From an uncultured Elusimicrobia bacterium (GTDB taxonomy: Bacteria > Elusimicrobiota > Elusimicrobia > Elusimicrobiales > Elusimicrobiaceae): 5,234 nt of DNA. This document shows, in pieces, positions 1 to 4,563 of the stretch. The stretch covers positions 1 through 5,234 of the forward strand of contig CALYRQ010000082.1 of the NCBI GenBank assembly GCA_945483375.1, written 5' to 3'. The position numbers and the translations under genes were made by a program. The notes under the pieces were generated by a model that saw nothing but the letters and a program-made list of their open reading frames with translations, ran no database searches and was not told the origin of the DNA. The stretch's first letter is position 1. Each line of letters opens with the position of its first letter.

Positions 1-232
1 GATTTTAAAAAACAAAGTAGATCCCGTACAGAAACACTCGGGATGACTATTAAATAAAACGACCGATTCCCGATTACATAACAGAAAATTAAGTGGACAA
101 AAATGACGGTAGATAATCGACAAACACCCGCGAACTGGCAGGGATTGTTGGGCAAAAGGTTTTAAGGTTTCTGGCTATACAAGACCCAGCCCATGAGAAA
201 AGAGGAACCGCATCAAAAATAAATAGTTTTTA
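1..232. other. Left intergenic stretch, no gene seen
   Basis: This AT-richer stretch lies downstream of the rplA terminator. Both strands hold only very short open frames, such as a nine-codon frame from the ATG near 183, and none has a convincing ribosome binding site. I see no good promoter pair: a TTGTTG at 145-150 and a TATACA at 176-181 are 25 bp apart, which is too far. The only structure I can point to is the inverted repeat near 21-44. The next gene presumably begins or ends beyond the left edge. Confidence 0.6.
21..44. repeat. Short inverted repeat, possible dispersed palindromic element
   Basis: ATCCCG at 21-26 and CGGGAT at 39-44 are perfect complements around a 12-nt loop, and the flanks are roughly complementary too (AGTAG before, GACT after). 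Read on the minus strand, the unit starts GTCATCCCGAG and ends GGGATCT. That resembles intergenic palindromes scattered through many bacterial genomes. There is no T-run on either side, so it is not an intrinsic terminator. Membership of a repeat family is inferred from one copy only. Confidence 0.35.
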
Positions 233-269
233 GGACAACAGAAAACCCCGCCTTGAAAGAGGCGGGGTT
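233..269 (-). terminator. Rho-independent terminator after rplA
   Basis: A perfect 10-bp stem is formed by AACCCCGCCT (244-253) and AGGCGGGGTT (260-269) around a 6-nt loop. On the minus strand it is followed by TTTTCTGTTGT. It lies 19 bp past the rplA stop codon and looks like the end of the long tRNA-tuf-rplA transcript. The + strand side has only a weak TTAATTT tail, so minus-strand termination is the likely function. Confidence 0.88.
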
Positions 270-288
270 AATTTGCAAAAGAGAACAA

Positions 289-963
289 CTATTTGTGCGA
301 AACAAATACGCCGGGGCCCATTGTAGAGCTGAGCGAAATGCTTCTGACGTAAACACCTTTAGAGGTGCTGGGTTTTACGCGCAGAATGGTGTCCATAACA
401 GCTTTTGCATTTTCGGCCAGTTTGGCAGCGTCGAAAGACGCTTTACCAATGATGGCGTGCACGATGCCGTAGGCGTCGGCTTTGAATTCGATACGGCCCG
501 CTTTGAGCGCTTTAATGGTGTTGGCCAAGTCAAACGTAACGGTACCGCTTTTCGGGTTCGGCATGAGTCCGCGGGGACCCAAAATTTTGGCGGCTTTGGC
601 CAAATCTTTCATGGTGTCCGGCGTGGCGACCAAAACGTCAAAGTCGATTTTACCTTTGATTACTTCTTCTACGATGTCTTCGGCTCCCACACGATCGGCT
701 CCGGCCGCTTGCGCTTCCTGGGCGTGTTCGCCTTTGGCAATAACGGCGATGCGTTTGGTCTTACCCGTACCGTGCGGCAAAGCGACGGTGGTGCGGACCT
801 GCTGATCGGCCTTTTTGGTGTCGATGCCCAGTTTCACGTGAATTTCGATCGTTTCGTCGAATTTGGCTTTGGCGTTGTCTTTTACGATCTGAGCGCCTTC
901 TTCCAACGTGTAAACTTTGGCTTTATCGTAGGCTTTTTGAGCTGCTTCCATTCTTTTTCCCAT
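289..963 (-). CDS. rplA: 50S ribosomal protein L1
   Basis: This is L1 of the large ribosomal subunit. It binds 23S rRNA to form the mobile L1 stalk that helps release tRNA from the E site. The protein has 224 residues, slightly shorter than the 234 of Escherichia coli. The family signature ILGPRGLMPNPKSGTV lies at about 128-142, and the C-terminal end has the typical KGVYVRSISLSSTMGPG pattern at about 202-218. The start is fixed by a strong AAGGAGT site at 971-977, 7 nt before the ATG. In E. coli free L1 represses translation of the rplKA mRNA; that could apply here, but I cannot identify the binding site with certainty. Unlike in many bacteria, no rplJ or rplL follows; a terminator does. The 53-nt gap to rplK holds a small hairpin. 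Identification is secure. Confidence 0.97.
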   Translation of the reverse strand: MGKRMEAAQKAYDKAKVYTLEEGAQIVKDNAKAKFDETIEIHVKLGIDTKKADQQVRTTVALPHGTGKTKRIAVIAKGEHAQEAQAAGADRVGAEDIVEEVIKGKIDFDVLVATPDTMKDLAKAAKILGPRGLMPNPKSGTVTFDLANTIKALKAGRIEFKADAYGIVHAIIGKASFDAAKLAENAKAVMDTILRVKPSTSKGVYVRSISLSSTMGPGVFVSHK

Positions 964-987
964 CTTAAATACTCCTTAGGTAGTAGC

Positions 988-1001
988 GGGCGTTGTCGCC
1001 C
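988..1001 (-). other. Small hairpin between rplK and rplA
   Basis: GGGCG (988-992) and CGCCC (997-1001) form a 5-bp stem with a 4-nt loop, midway between the rplK stop and the rplA Shine-Dalgarno sequence. It has no T-run and so is not a terminator. It may shape translation or stability of the rplA message, but this is inference from position only. Confidence 0.4.
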
Positions 1002-1016
1002 TCCCTTCGTTTAAAT

Positions 1017-1451
1017 TTATTTTACTACGTCCACGCCCATGCTGCGGCAGGTGCCTTTTACCATTTCCGCGGCTTGTTTAATGTCTTTCGTGTTCAAATC
1101 GGGCAGTTTCTGGGCCGCGATTTTTTCGCACTGGGCTTGGGTAATCTTGCCGACTTTATCTTTGTGCGGAGCGCCGGAACCTTTCGCAAGGCCCAACTCC
1201 TTAATAATCAGCACGGCCATAGGCGGCATTTTGGTGATGAAGGAGAAAGAGCGGTCTTCGTAAACGGTGATGACGACCGGAATCTTAATACCTTTTTCCA
1301 ATTTAGCCGTTTTGGCGTTGAACTGTTTGCAGAATTCCATGATGTTAACACCATGCTGGCCCAAAGCCGGACCCACAGGCGGGGCCGGGTTGGCGGCGCC
1401 AGCGGGAATCTGCAATTTGATGTAACCTTTAATTTTTTTCTCTTTTGCCAT
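1017..1451 (-). CDS. rplK: 50S ribosomal protein L11
   Basis: L11 forms the GTPase-associated centre of the large subunit together with 23S rRNA helices 43-44. It is needed for factor-dependent GTP hydrolysis and, in many bacteria, for RelA activation. The protein has 144 residues, against 141-142 in typical relatives. The N-terminal domain carries the proline-rich hinge [16 protein letters not shown] at 22-37, which is diagnostic of the family and forms part of the thiopeptide-binding face. The C-terminal RNA-binding domain ends with the typical GTCRSMGV block at about 133-140. The start ATG has a GGAGT site at 1461-1465 with 9-nt spacing. It lies 43 nt downstream of nusG and just upstream of rplA, the usual order. 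Nothing looks damaged. Confidence 0.97.
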   Translation of the reverse strand: MAKEKKIKGYIKLQIPAGAANPAPPVGPALGQHGVNIMEFCKQFNAKTAKLEKGIKIPVVITVYEDRSFSFITKMPPMAVLIIKELGLAKGSGAPHKDKVGKITQAQCEKIAAQKLPDLNTKDIKQAAEMVKGTCRSMGVDVVK

Positions 1452-1470
1452 TTTGTTGTTACTCCGTATT

Positions 1471-1493
1471 TTTTACTGCTTACTGCGGTAAAA
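1471..1493 (-). promoter_or_regulatory. Leader inverted repeat before rplK, candidate L1 control site
   Basis: TTTTAC (1471-1476) and GTAAAA (1488-1493) pair around an 11-nt loop in the short nusG-rplK gap, immediately upstream of the rplK ribosome binding site. In E. coli, L1 represses the L11-L1 operon through a structure in this leader. Position alone suggests an equivalent here: the stem is AT-rich and I cannot match it to the known L1-binding consensus. Confidence 0.25.
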
Positions 1494-1494
1494 T

Positions 1495-2025
1495 CTAGTT
1501 TTTCTCCACCTGGAGGAAGTCCACTTCCACGGGGGTGGCGCGGTCGAACACCGTTACCATCACCTTAAGTTTGTTCTTCTGTTCGTTGACTTCTTCCACC
1601 ACGCCGATGAAGTGTTTGAACGGACCTTCTGTAATGCGGACGCTTTCGCCGCGTTCAAATTCCACCACGTGTTTGGGTTTGCCGGAAGTGTTATCCGTAA
1701 GTTCCACGATGCCGGCAATTTCTTCTTCCGGCAGCGGCACCGGGTTCGGATCGCCCAGGAAACCGGTCAGGCCCGTAATGCTTTTAATAAACCAATACGC
1801 TTCGCTGGTCATGTTCATTTCGACCAACACGTAACCCGGGAAAAATTTCCGTTTGCGCAAAATTTTCTTGTTCTGTTTTACTTCGACAACTTCTTCGGTG
1901 GGAACCAAGACTTGAAAAACGCGATCACCGAAACCTTGGATTTCGATGTTAAGCAGGATTTTTTCTCTTACTTTATCCTCGTGCCCCGTTTGGGTATGCA
2001 CGACGTACCAGGCTTTCTCTTCCAT
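1495..2025 (-). CDS. nusG: Transcription termination/antitermination factor NusG
   Basis: NusG binds the clamp of RNA polymerase through its N-terminal domain, and contacts Rho or ribosomal protein S10 through its C-terminal KOW domain. The 176-residue protein has the normal family length. The NGN domain spans about 4-110, with [11 protein letters not shown] at the start and the conserved [10 protein letters not shown] at 61-70. The KOW domain spans about 125-174, with RITEGPF at 130-136 and the family ending [15 protein letters not shown] at 162-176. Its ATG overlaps the secE stop by one base (TAATG), so translation is probably coupled. A GGGGGT ribosome binding site (2031-2036) lies inside the last codons of secE. 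Conserved in place between secE and rplK. Identification is secure. Confidence 0.97.
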   Translation of the reverse strand: MEEKAWYVVHTQTGHEDKVREKILLNIEIQGFGDRVFQVLVPTEEVVEVKQNKKILRKRKFFPGYVLVEMNMTSEAYWFIKSITGLTGFLGDPNPVPLPEEEIAGIVELTDNTSGKPKHVVEFERGESVRITEGPFKHFIGVVEEVNEQKNKLKVMVTVFDRATPVEVDFLQVEKN

Positions 2026-2213
2026 TAACGACCCCCGATTACCGCGCCCAACACTTTGGTTAAGCCGAAATCAATAACGCCCACGTAAGCGGCTACGAGC
2101 GCTACAACAATCGCCACCAGGATAGTGGACTGAACCACTTCCTGTCTGGAAAGCCAGGTGGATTTTCTCAGCTCGCCGTAAGACTGCTTAAGAAAATTGA
2201 TTGCTTTATTCAT
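2025..2213 (-). CDS. secE: Preprotein translocase subunit SecE
   Basis: SecE clamps SecY in the inner-membrane protein-conducting channel. The 62-residue product is of the short, single-span type common outside Enterobacteria. An amphipathic N-terminal helix with the conserved ELRKSTWLSRQEV pattern (about 14-26) is followed by one hydrophobic span at about 29-49. The frame stays open upstream through the tRNA-Trp gene, but only the ATG at 2211-2213 gives a normal SecE N-terminus (MNKAINFLKQ). Its ribosome binding site is weak: a GGA lies about 9 nt upstream and a better AAGGA sits about 17 nt away. The gene follows tRNA-Trp and overlaps nusG by one base, the standard neighbourhood. Little in the protein is unusual. 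Confidence 0.94.
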   Translation of the reverse strand: MNKAINFLKQSYGELRKSTWLSRQEVVQSTILVAIVVALVAAYVGVIDFGLTKVLGAVIGGR

Positions 2214-2245
2214 AGAAATATATCCGTTTTCCTTGGTATAAAACC

Positions 2246-2320
2246 TGGCAGGAGCGGAAGGACTCGAACCTTCAGTCCCGGTTTTGGAGACCGGTGGTTT
2301 ACCAGTTAACCGACGCTCCC
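2246..2320 (-). tRNA. tRNA-Trp (anticodon CCA)
   Basis: The minus strand folds into a cloverleaf with acceptor stem GGGAGCG / CGCTCCT, discriminator G and an encoded 3' CCA (2246-2248). The anticodon stem is CCGGT / ACCGG around the loop CTCCAAA, giving anticodon CCA for Trp. The T arm contains GGTTCGAGTCC. The gene sits 10 nt after rpmG and upstream of secE, a position conserved in many bacteria. It is the only tRNA of the four here with a genomically encoded CCA. It must be excised from the tuf-rplA transcript. Confidence 0.95.
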
Positions 2321-2330
2321 ACAAAAAATC

Positions 2331-2489
2331 TTAGGCTTTGCCTTCTTTATGAGTGGTGCTCTTGCCACATTTTTTGCAGAACTTGTTGAGCTCCAATTTA
2401 TATTCTTTCTTTTTGCCGCGCACTTGGTAGTAGTTTTTGTTTTTGCATTCGGTGCAAATCAGCGCGATCGTAATTCTTTCACTTGCCAT
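2331..2489 (-). CDS. rpmG: 50S ribosomal protein L33
   Basis: L33 is a small protein of the large subunit near the E site. The 52-residue product reads MASERITIALICTEC at its start and is rich in Lys. It keeps both zinc-ribbon cysteine pairs, CTEC at 12-15 and CKKC at 38-41, so it is the zinc-binding form rather than the cysteine-free paralogue found in some genomes. The ATG at 2487-2489 has an AAGGA site at 2498-2502 with 8-nt spacing, which supports this start. It lies between tuf and tRNA-Trp, the usual rpmG-tRNA-Trp-secE-nusG order. A hairpin-rich 109-nt gap separates it from tuf. Identification rests on length, cysteine pattern and context, all consistent. Confidence 0.95.
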   Translation of the reverse strand: MASERITIALICTECKNKNYYQVRGKKKEYKLELNKFCKKCGKSTTHKEGKA

Positions 2490-2509
2490 CTTATGTATCC
2501 TTAGGTTAC

Positions 2510-2522
2510 GGGATAAAATCCC
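2510..2522 (-). other. Small hairpin in the rpmG leader
   Basis: GGGAT (2510-2514) and ATCCC (2518-2522) form a 5-bp stem with a 3-nt loop, 7 nt upstream of the rpmG Shine-Dalgarno sequence. It may stabilise the 5' end of a processed rpmG message. No T-run is present. Confidence 0.4.
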
Positions 2523-2535
2523 TCAAGTTACGTCC

Positions 2536-2586
2536 GTTCACGATATCCGCGGGGGCGTTTTAATACGCCCCCGCAACAGTGTGAAC
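2536..2586 (-). other. Two-tier GC-rich stem-loop between tuf and rpmG
   Basis: A perfect 10-bp inner stem, GCGGGGGCGT (2549-2558) with ACGCCCCCGC (2565-2574), closes a 6-nt loop. An outer 6-bp stem, GTTCAC (2536-2541) with GTGAAC (2581-2586), encloses it with a nearly symmetrical 7/6-nt internal loop. On the minus strand the inner stem is followed by GGATATCG with no T-run, so a standard intrinsic terminator is unlikely. A transcript-stabilising or RNase processing structure that separates the highly expressed tuf message from rpmG-secE-nusG is a reasonable inference. Confidence 0.6.
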
Positions 2587-2598
2587 TAAACAATTTTA

Positions 2599-3789
2599 CT
2601 ACTCAATAATTTTGGTAACGACGCCGGCGCCTACCGTATGGCCGCCTTCGCGGATGGCGAAGCGCAACCCTTCTTCCATGGCCACAGGCGTAATCAATTT
2701 TACTTCGATTTCGGCGTTATCGCCAGGCATAATCATGTCTTGTTTGAAAGACAGTTCGCCCGTCACGTCCGTCGTTCTCAAGTAGAACTGCGGTTTATAG
2801 CCAGGGGTCAACGGAGTGTGGCGGCCGCCTTCTTCTTTCTTCAAGATGTACACCTGGCCCATAAAGTGTTTGTGCGGAGTCACAGATTTCGGAGCGGCCA
2901 ATACTTGACCTCTTTCAACCTGGTTCTTGTCGATACCGCGCAACAAGATACCTACGTTATCGCCCGCAATACCTTCGTCCAACAGTTTGCGGAACATTTC
3001 GATACCGGTCGCTACCGTGTTCAACGTATCGCGGAAACCAATGATTTCCAACTGATCGCCTACGTGTACCTTGCCGCGTTCGATTCTACCAGTAGCCACA
3101 GTTCCGCGGCCAGTAATAGAGAACACGTCTTCTACAGCCATCAAGAACGGTTTTTCCGTATCGCGCTGGGGTTCCGGAATCCACGTATCCAACGCTTCCA
3201 TCAGTCTCTTAATGCAGGGTTCGCCCAATTCGCTCTGATCGCCTTCAATCGCTTTCAACGCAGAACCGCGTACGATCGGCGTATTATCGCGGTCAAAATC
3301 GTATTTGCCCAGCAAGTCGCGGATTTCTTCCTCTACGAGCTCCAACAAGTCCGCATCGTCAATCAAATCTACTTTGTTTAAGAACACAACCAATCTCGGT
3401 ACGTTTACCTGTTTGGCCAAAAGTACGTGTTCGCGGGTCTGCGGCATCGGGCCGTCTACAGCGGACACTACCAAGATAGCGCCGTCCATCTGCGCCGCAC
3501 CCGTGATCATGTTTTTAATGTAGTCAGCGTGGCCGGGGCAGTCAATGTGCGCATAGTGGCGCTTGTCAGATTCGTATTCTACGTGAGATACTGCTACCGT
3601 TACAATCTTAGAAGCGTCGCGTACTACGCCCCCTTTCGCAATATCCGTATAGGCCATCGCTTTCGCTTTGCCTTCTTTCGCGAGTACTTTCGTGATCGCC
3701 GTCGTCAACGTCGTCTTGCCGTGGTCCACGTGACCAATCGTTCCTACGTTGACGTGCGGTTTGCTGCGGGAAAATTTTTCCTTTGCCAT
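2599..3789 (-). CDS. tuf: Translation elongation factor EF-Tu, divergent switch I
   Basis: EF-Tu is the GTPase that carries aminoacyl-tRNA to the ribosomal A site. The 396-residue protein has the normal length and three domains. Nucleotide-binding motifs are intact: GHVDHGKT at 19-26, DCPGH at 83-87 with the catalytic His at 87, NKVD at 138-141 and SALK at 176-179. Domains 2 and 3 are ordinary, with [13 protein letters not shown] and a C-terminal [12 protein letters not shown]. The oddity is switch I: where nearly all relatives have PEEKARGITI, this protein reads [14 protein letters not shown] at 52-65, two residues longer, keeping only the central Thr (64). The start is set by conserved MAKEKF and an AGGAG site at 3801-3805; the upstream extension would run into tRNA-Thr. 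It is probably co-transcribed from the tRNA-Gly promoter. Confidence 0.98.
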   Translation of the reverse strand: MAKEKFSRSKPHVNVGTIGHVDHGKTTLTTAITKVLAKEGKAKAMAYTDIAKGGVVRDASKIVTVAVSHVEYESDKRHYAHIDCPGHADYIKNMITGAAQMDGAILVVSAVDGPMPQTREHVLLAKQVNVPRLVVFLNKVDLIDDADLLELVEEEIRDLLGKYDFDRDNTPIVRGSALKAIEGDQSELGEPCIKRLMEALDTWIPEPQRDTEKPFLMAVEDVFSITGRGTVATGRIERGKVHVGDQLEIIGFRDTLNTVATGIEMFRKLLDEGIAGDNVGILLRGIDKNQVERGQVLAAPKSVTPHKHFMGQVYILKKEEGGRHTPLTPGYKPQFYLRTTDVTGELSFKQDMIMPGDNAEIEVKLITPVAMEEGLRFAIREGGHTVGAGVVTKIIE

Positions 3790-3800
3790 GGTGTTTAGTT

Positions 3801-3805
3801 CTCCT
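3801..3805 (-). promoter_or_regulatory. Ribosome binding site that sets the tuf start
   Basis: AGGAG on the minus strand lies 11 nt before the ATG at 3787-3789. It decides against the longer open frame, whose first ATG lies at 3865-3867 inside the upstream tRNA-Thr gene. The spacing is slightly long. Confidence 0.75.
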
Positions 3806-3842
3806 GTTTTAATATCTACTGCATTGTTTAGTTTCAAAAACA

Positions 3843-3915
3843 AGCTGGGAGTGGGAATCGAACCCACGACCTTCTCCTTACCATGGAGATGCTCTACCTA
3901 CTGAGCTACCCCAGC
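3843..3915 (-). tRNA. tRNA-Thr (anticodon GGT), copy 2, next to tuf
   Basis: The minus strand gives a 73-nt cloverleaf: acceptor GCTGGGG / TCCCAGC, D arm AGCTCAGTAGGTAGAGC, anticodon stem TCTCC / GGAGA around the loop ATGGTAA, and T loop TTCGATT. The anticodon is GGT, reading ACC and ACT. The discriminator is T and no CCA is encoded. It is base-for-base identical to the other Thr copy at 3965-4037. A tRNA-Thr(GGT) directly before tuf matches the E. coli thrT-tufB arrangement. Confidence 0.95.
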
Positions 3916-3929
3916 ACATACTGCTTTTC

Positions 3930-3944
3930 CCGCCGGGGAGGCGG
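3930..3944 (-). other. Processing-type hairpin between the two tRNA-Thr genes
   Basis: CCGCC (3930-3934) and GGCGG (3940-3944) pair around a 5-nt loop in the 49-nt spacer. With no T-run it is more likely a processing or insulating structure for tRNA release than a terminator. The role is inferred. Confidence 0.4.
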
Positions 3945-3964
3945 AATTGTATTTCAAATCTATA

Positions 3965-4037
3965 AGCTGGGAGTGGGAATCGAACCCACGACCTTCTCCT
4001 TACCATGGAGATGCTCTACCTACTGAGCTACCCCAGC
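3965..4037 (-). tRNA. tRNA-Thr (anticodon GGT), copy 1
   Basis: Same cloverleaf as the copy beside tuf: acceptor GCTGGGG / TCCCAGC, anticodon loop ATGGTAA with anticodon GGT, discriminator T, no encoded CCA. The two genes match over 74 bp (3842-3915 and 3964-4037), including the discriminator and one base beyond, while their spacers differ. That pattern points to a recent duplication or ongoing gene conversion of the tRNA unit. Confidence 0.95.
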
Positions 4038-4045
4038 GTTTTCAC

Positions 4046-4058
4046 GCCGTGTTACGGC
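4046..4058 (-). other. Small hairpin between tRNA-Gly and tRNA-Thr
   Basis: GCCGT (4046-4050) and ACGGC (4054-4058) form a 5-bp stem with a 3-nt loop in the spacer. It is similar in size to the hairpin in the next tRNA spacer and likewise lacks a T-run. A processing role is possible but not shown. Confidence 0.4.
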
Positions 4059-4077
4059 ACATTAATTACACTGCCTA

Positions 4078-4148
4078 AGCGGGCGATGGGAATCGAACCC
4101 ACGTATCTAGCTTGGAAGGCTAGTGTTCTACCATTGAACTACGCCCGC
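4078..4148 (-). tRNA. tRNA-Gly (anticodon TCC)
   Basis: The minus strand forms a 71-nt cloverleaf: acceptor GCGGGCG / CGCCCGC, D arm starting TAGTTCAATGG, anticodon stem CTAGC / GCTAG around the loop CTTCCAA, and T loop TTCGATT. The anticodon TCC reads GGA and GGG. The discriminator is T, usual for Gly, and CCA is not encoded. It is first in the operon, right after the promoter, and corresponds to glyT in the E. coli thrU-tyrU-glyT-thrT-tufB cluster; no tRNA-Tyr accompanies it here. Confidence 0.95.
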
Positions 4149-4163
4149 AAGAGGCAATACTTT

Positions 4164-4192
4164 ATTATACAAAAAAAACAGTATTGCGTAAA
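4164..4192 (-). promoter_or_regulatory. Sigma70-type promoter of the tRNA-tuf-rplA operon
   Basis: On the minus strand a perfect TATAAT (4164-4169) is preceded, at the ideal 17-bp spacing, by TTTACG (4187-4192), a four-of-six match to TTGACA. The predicted start near 4157 leaves a leader of about 9 nt before tRNA-Gly. An A-rich patch lies just upstream of the -35 box. An 8-bp inverted repeat (4154-4161 with 4180-4187) brackets the -10 box and could be an operator. Confidence 0.8.
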
Positions 4193-4208
4193 CGCTTTTT
4201 GTACAAAG

Positions 4209-4240
4209 GGCGCCACGGGGCCGAGGTTTCGGCCGGCGCC
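4209..4240. other. GC-rich stem-loop upstream of the tRNA promoter
   Basis: GGCGCC (4209-4214) pairs with GGCGCC (4235-4240). Inside, GGCCGA (4219-4224) pairs with TCGGCC (4229-4234) around the loop GGTT, leaving a one-sided 4-nt bulge (4215-4218). Neither strand has a proper T-run right after the stem, so I do not call it a terminator. It lies between the XapX gene and the tRNA promoter and may act as a weak transcription block or structural element. The rest of the 4149-4292 gap holds nothing else I recognise. Confidence 0.5.
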
Positions 4241-4266
4241 AAGCGGCGGGTTTACATTATTTTAAC

Positions 4267-4288
4267 AAAAAAATATCTTCGAAGGAAG
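4267..4288 (-). terminator. Weak candidate terminator after the XapX gene
   Basis: On the minus strand the short pairing CTTC / GAAG is followed by ATA and seven T residues (complement of 4267-4273). The stem has only four pairs, which is poor for intrinsic termination, but the T-run and the position just past the stop codon are suggestive. Readthrough into the tRNA operon is possible. Confidence 0.3.
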
Positions 4289-4292
4289 CGTT

Positions 4293-4454
4293 TTATCCTT
4301 TGCGGAAATAATCAATGATTAAATATCCCAGGAAAATACCCACAATTCCCAACACCCCGTTGATATGGTTGGGGGCCGGAATAGGAAATTTAAGAAAAGC
4401 AAAAAGCAAACCTACGCCGATGCCGGTAATTAAACTGTAAAGTGCGCTTAACAT
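4293..4454 (-). CDS. XapX-domain small membrane protein (DUF1427-like)
   Basis: A 53-residue hydrophobic protein starting MLSALYSLITG and ending IDYFRKG. Two predicted membrane spans, at about 3-20 and 33-49, are joined by a short loop with the motif PIPAPN at 24-29. The second span contains GVLGIVGIFLGY. Paired glycine-rich helices around a PAP motif are the pattern of the XapX family; its molecular function is not established. The start is set by a GGGAGG ribosome binding site (4462-4467) 7 nt upstream, and an extended -10 promoter lies just before it, so the gene is probably transcribed alone. Base use looks like the rest of the window. Family assignment is from memory of the motif, so moderately sure. 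Confidence 0.8.
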   Translation of the reverse strand: MLSALYSLITGIGVGLLFAFLKFPIPAPNHINGVLGIVGIFLGYLIIDYFRKG

Positions 4455-4461
4455 GAAAATA

Positions 4462-4467
4462 CCTCCC
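4462..4467 (-). promoter_or_regulatory. Ribosome binding site of the XapX gene
   Basis: GGGAGG on the minus strand lies 7 nt before the ATG at 4452-4454. It is strong evidence that this short frame, easily missed by length cut-offs, is translated. Confidence 0.75.
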
Positions 4468-4483
4468 GGAGATTGTTTCTTTT

Positions 4484-4492
4484 ATTATAACA
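4484..4492 (-). promoter_or_regulatory. Extended -10 promoter of the XapX gene
   Basis: The minus strand reads TGTTATAAT: a perfect TATAAT (4484-4489) with the TG element of extended -10 promoters one base upstream. At the expected -35 position (about 4507-4512) lies CCCGGG inside a hairpin arm, not a recognisable -35 box, consistent with an extended -10 type. The start would fall near 4477, giving a 22-nt leader. Confidence 0.65.
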
Positions 4493-4505
4493 CAAACGTG
4501 AAACT

Positions 4506-4525
4506 CCCCGGGCTCCCGCCCGGGG
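4506..4525. repeat. Hairpin repeat unit A (GC-rich, TCCC loop)
   Basis: CCCCGGGC (4506-4513) and GCCCGGGG (4518-4525) form a perfect 8-bp stem closing the tetraloop TCCC. It is the twin of the unit at 4622-4641: same stem length, same loop, same orientation, with one covarying base pair (G-C here, A-T there). On the + strand it is followed by CTTCTTTTGTTT, so it might terminate rightward transcription, although no + strand gene is seen here. On the minus strand it overlaps the -35 region of the XapX promoter. Confidence 0.7.
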
Positions 4526-4537
4526 CTTCTTTTGTTT

Positions 4538-4563
4538 CAAAATCCCAGCTTCGCTTGATTTTG
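4538..4563. other. AT-rich stem-loop with inner GC step
   Basis: CAAAATC (4538-4544) and GATTTTG (4557-4563) form a 7-bp stem. Inside, AGC (4547-4549) and GCT (4553-4555) can pair around TTC. It abuts the nested hairpin that starts at 4564, so the two would stack in a transcript. Function unknown. Confidence 0.5.

Noticed and set aside
253..1014. Long + strand open frames opposite rplA, rplK, nusG and tuf
   Set aside because: They mirror the ribosomal and elongation-factor genes on the minus strand, lack ribosome binding sites and show no recognisable protein pattern. The minus-strand genes are unambiguous.
2214..2324. N-terminal extension of SecE through tRNA-Trp
   Set aside because: The upstream part is translation of the tRNA gene. 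The ATG at 2211-2213 gives a normal SecE start despite its weak ribosome binding site.
2549..2574. Intrinsic terminator between tuf and rpmG
   Set aside because: The stem is strong, but the minus-strand sequence after it is GGATATCG without a T-run, and I see no promoter for rpmG downstream, so full termination here is unlikely.
3595..3640. Compensated frameshift as the cause of the odd EF-Tu switch I
   Set aside because: I read the segment in both alternative frames. Neither gives anything like PEEKARGITI and both meet stop codons, so the sequence is not a simple double-frameshift error.
3790..3867. N-terminal extension of EF-Tu by 26 residues
   Set aside because: It would start inside the tRNA-Thr gene and is not part of any known EF-Tu; MAKEKF with AGGAG upstream is the real start.
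3842..4037. Direct repeats spaced like a CRISPR or tandem repeat array
   Set aside because: The two 74-bp copies are complete tRNA-Thr genes, each with a full cloverleaf.
4005..4265. 86-codon + strand open frame
   Set aside because: It lies across the antisense of tRNA-Thr, tRNA-Gly and the promoter region; the frame is a by-product of the tRNA sequences.
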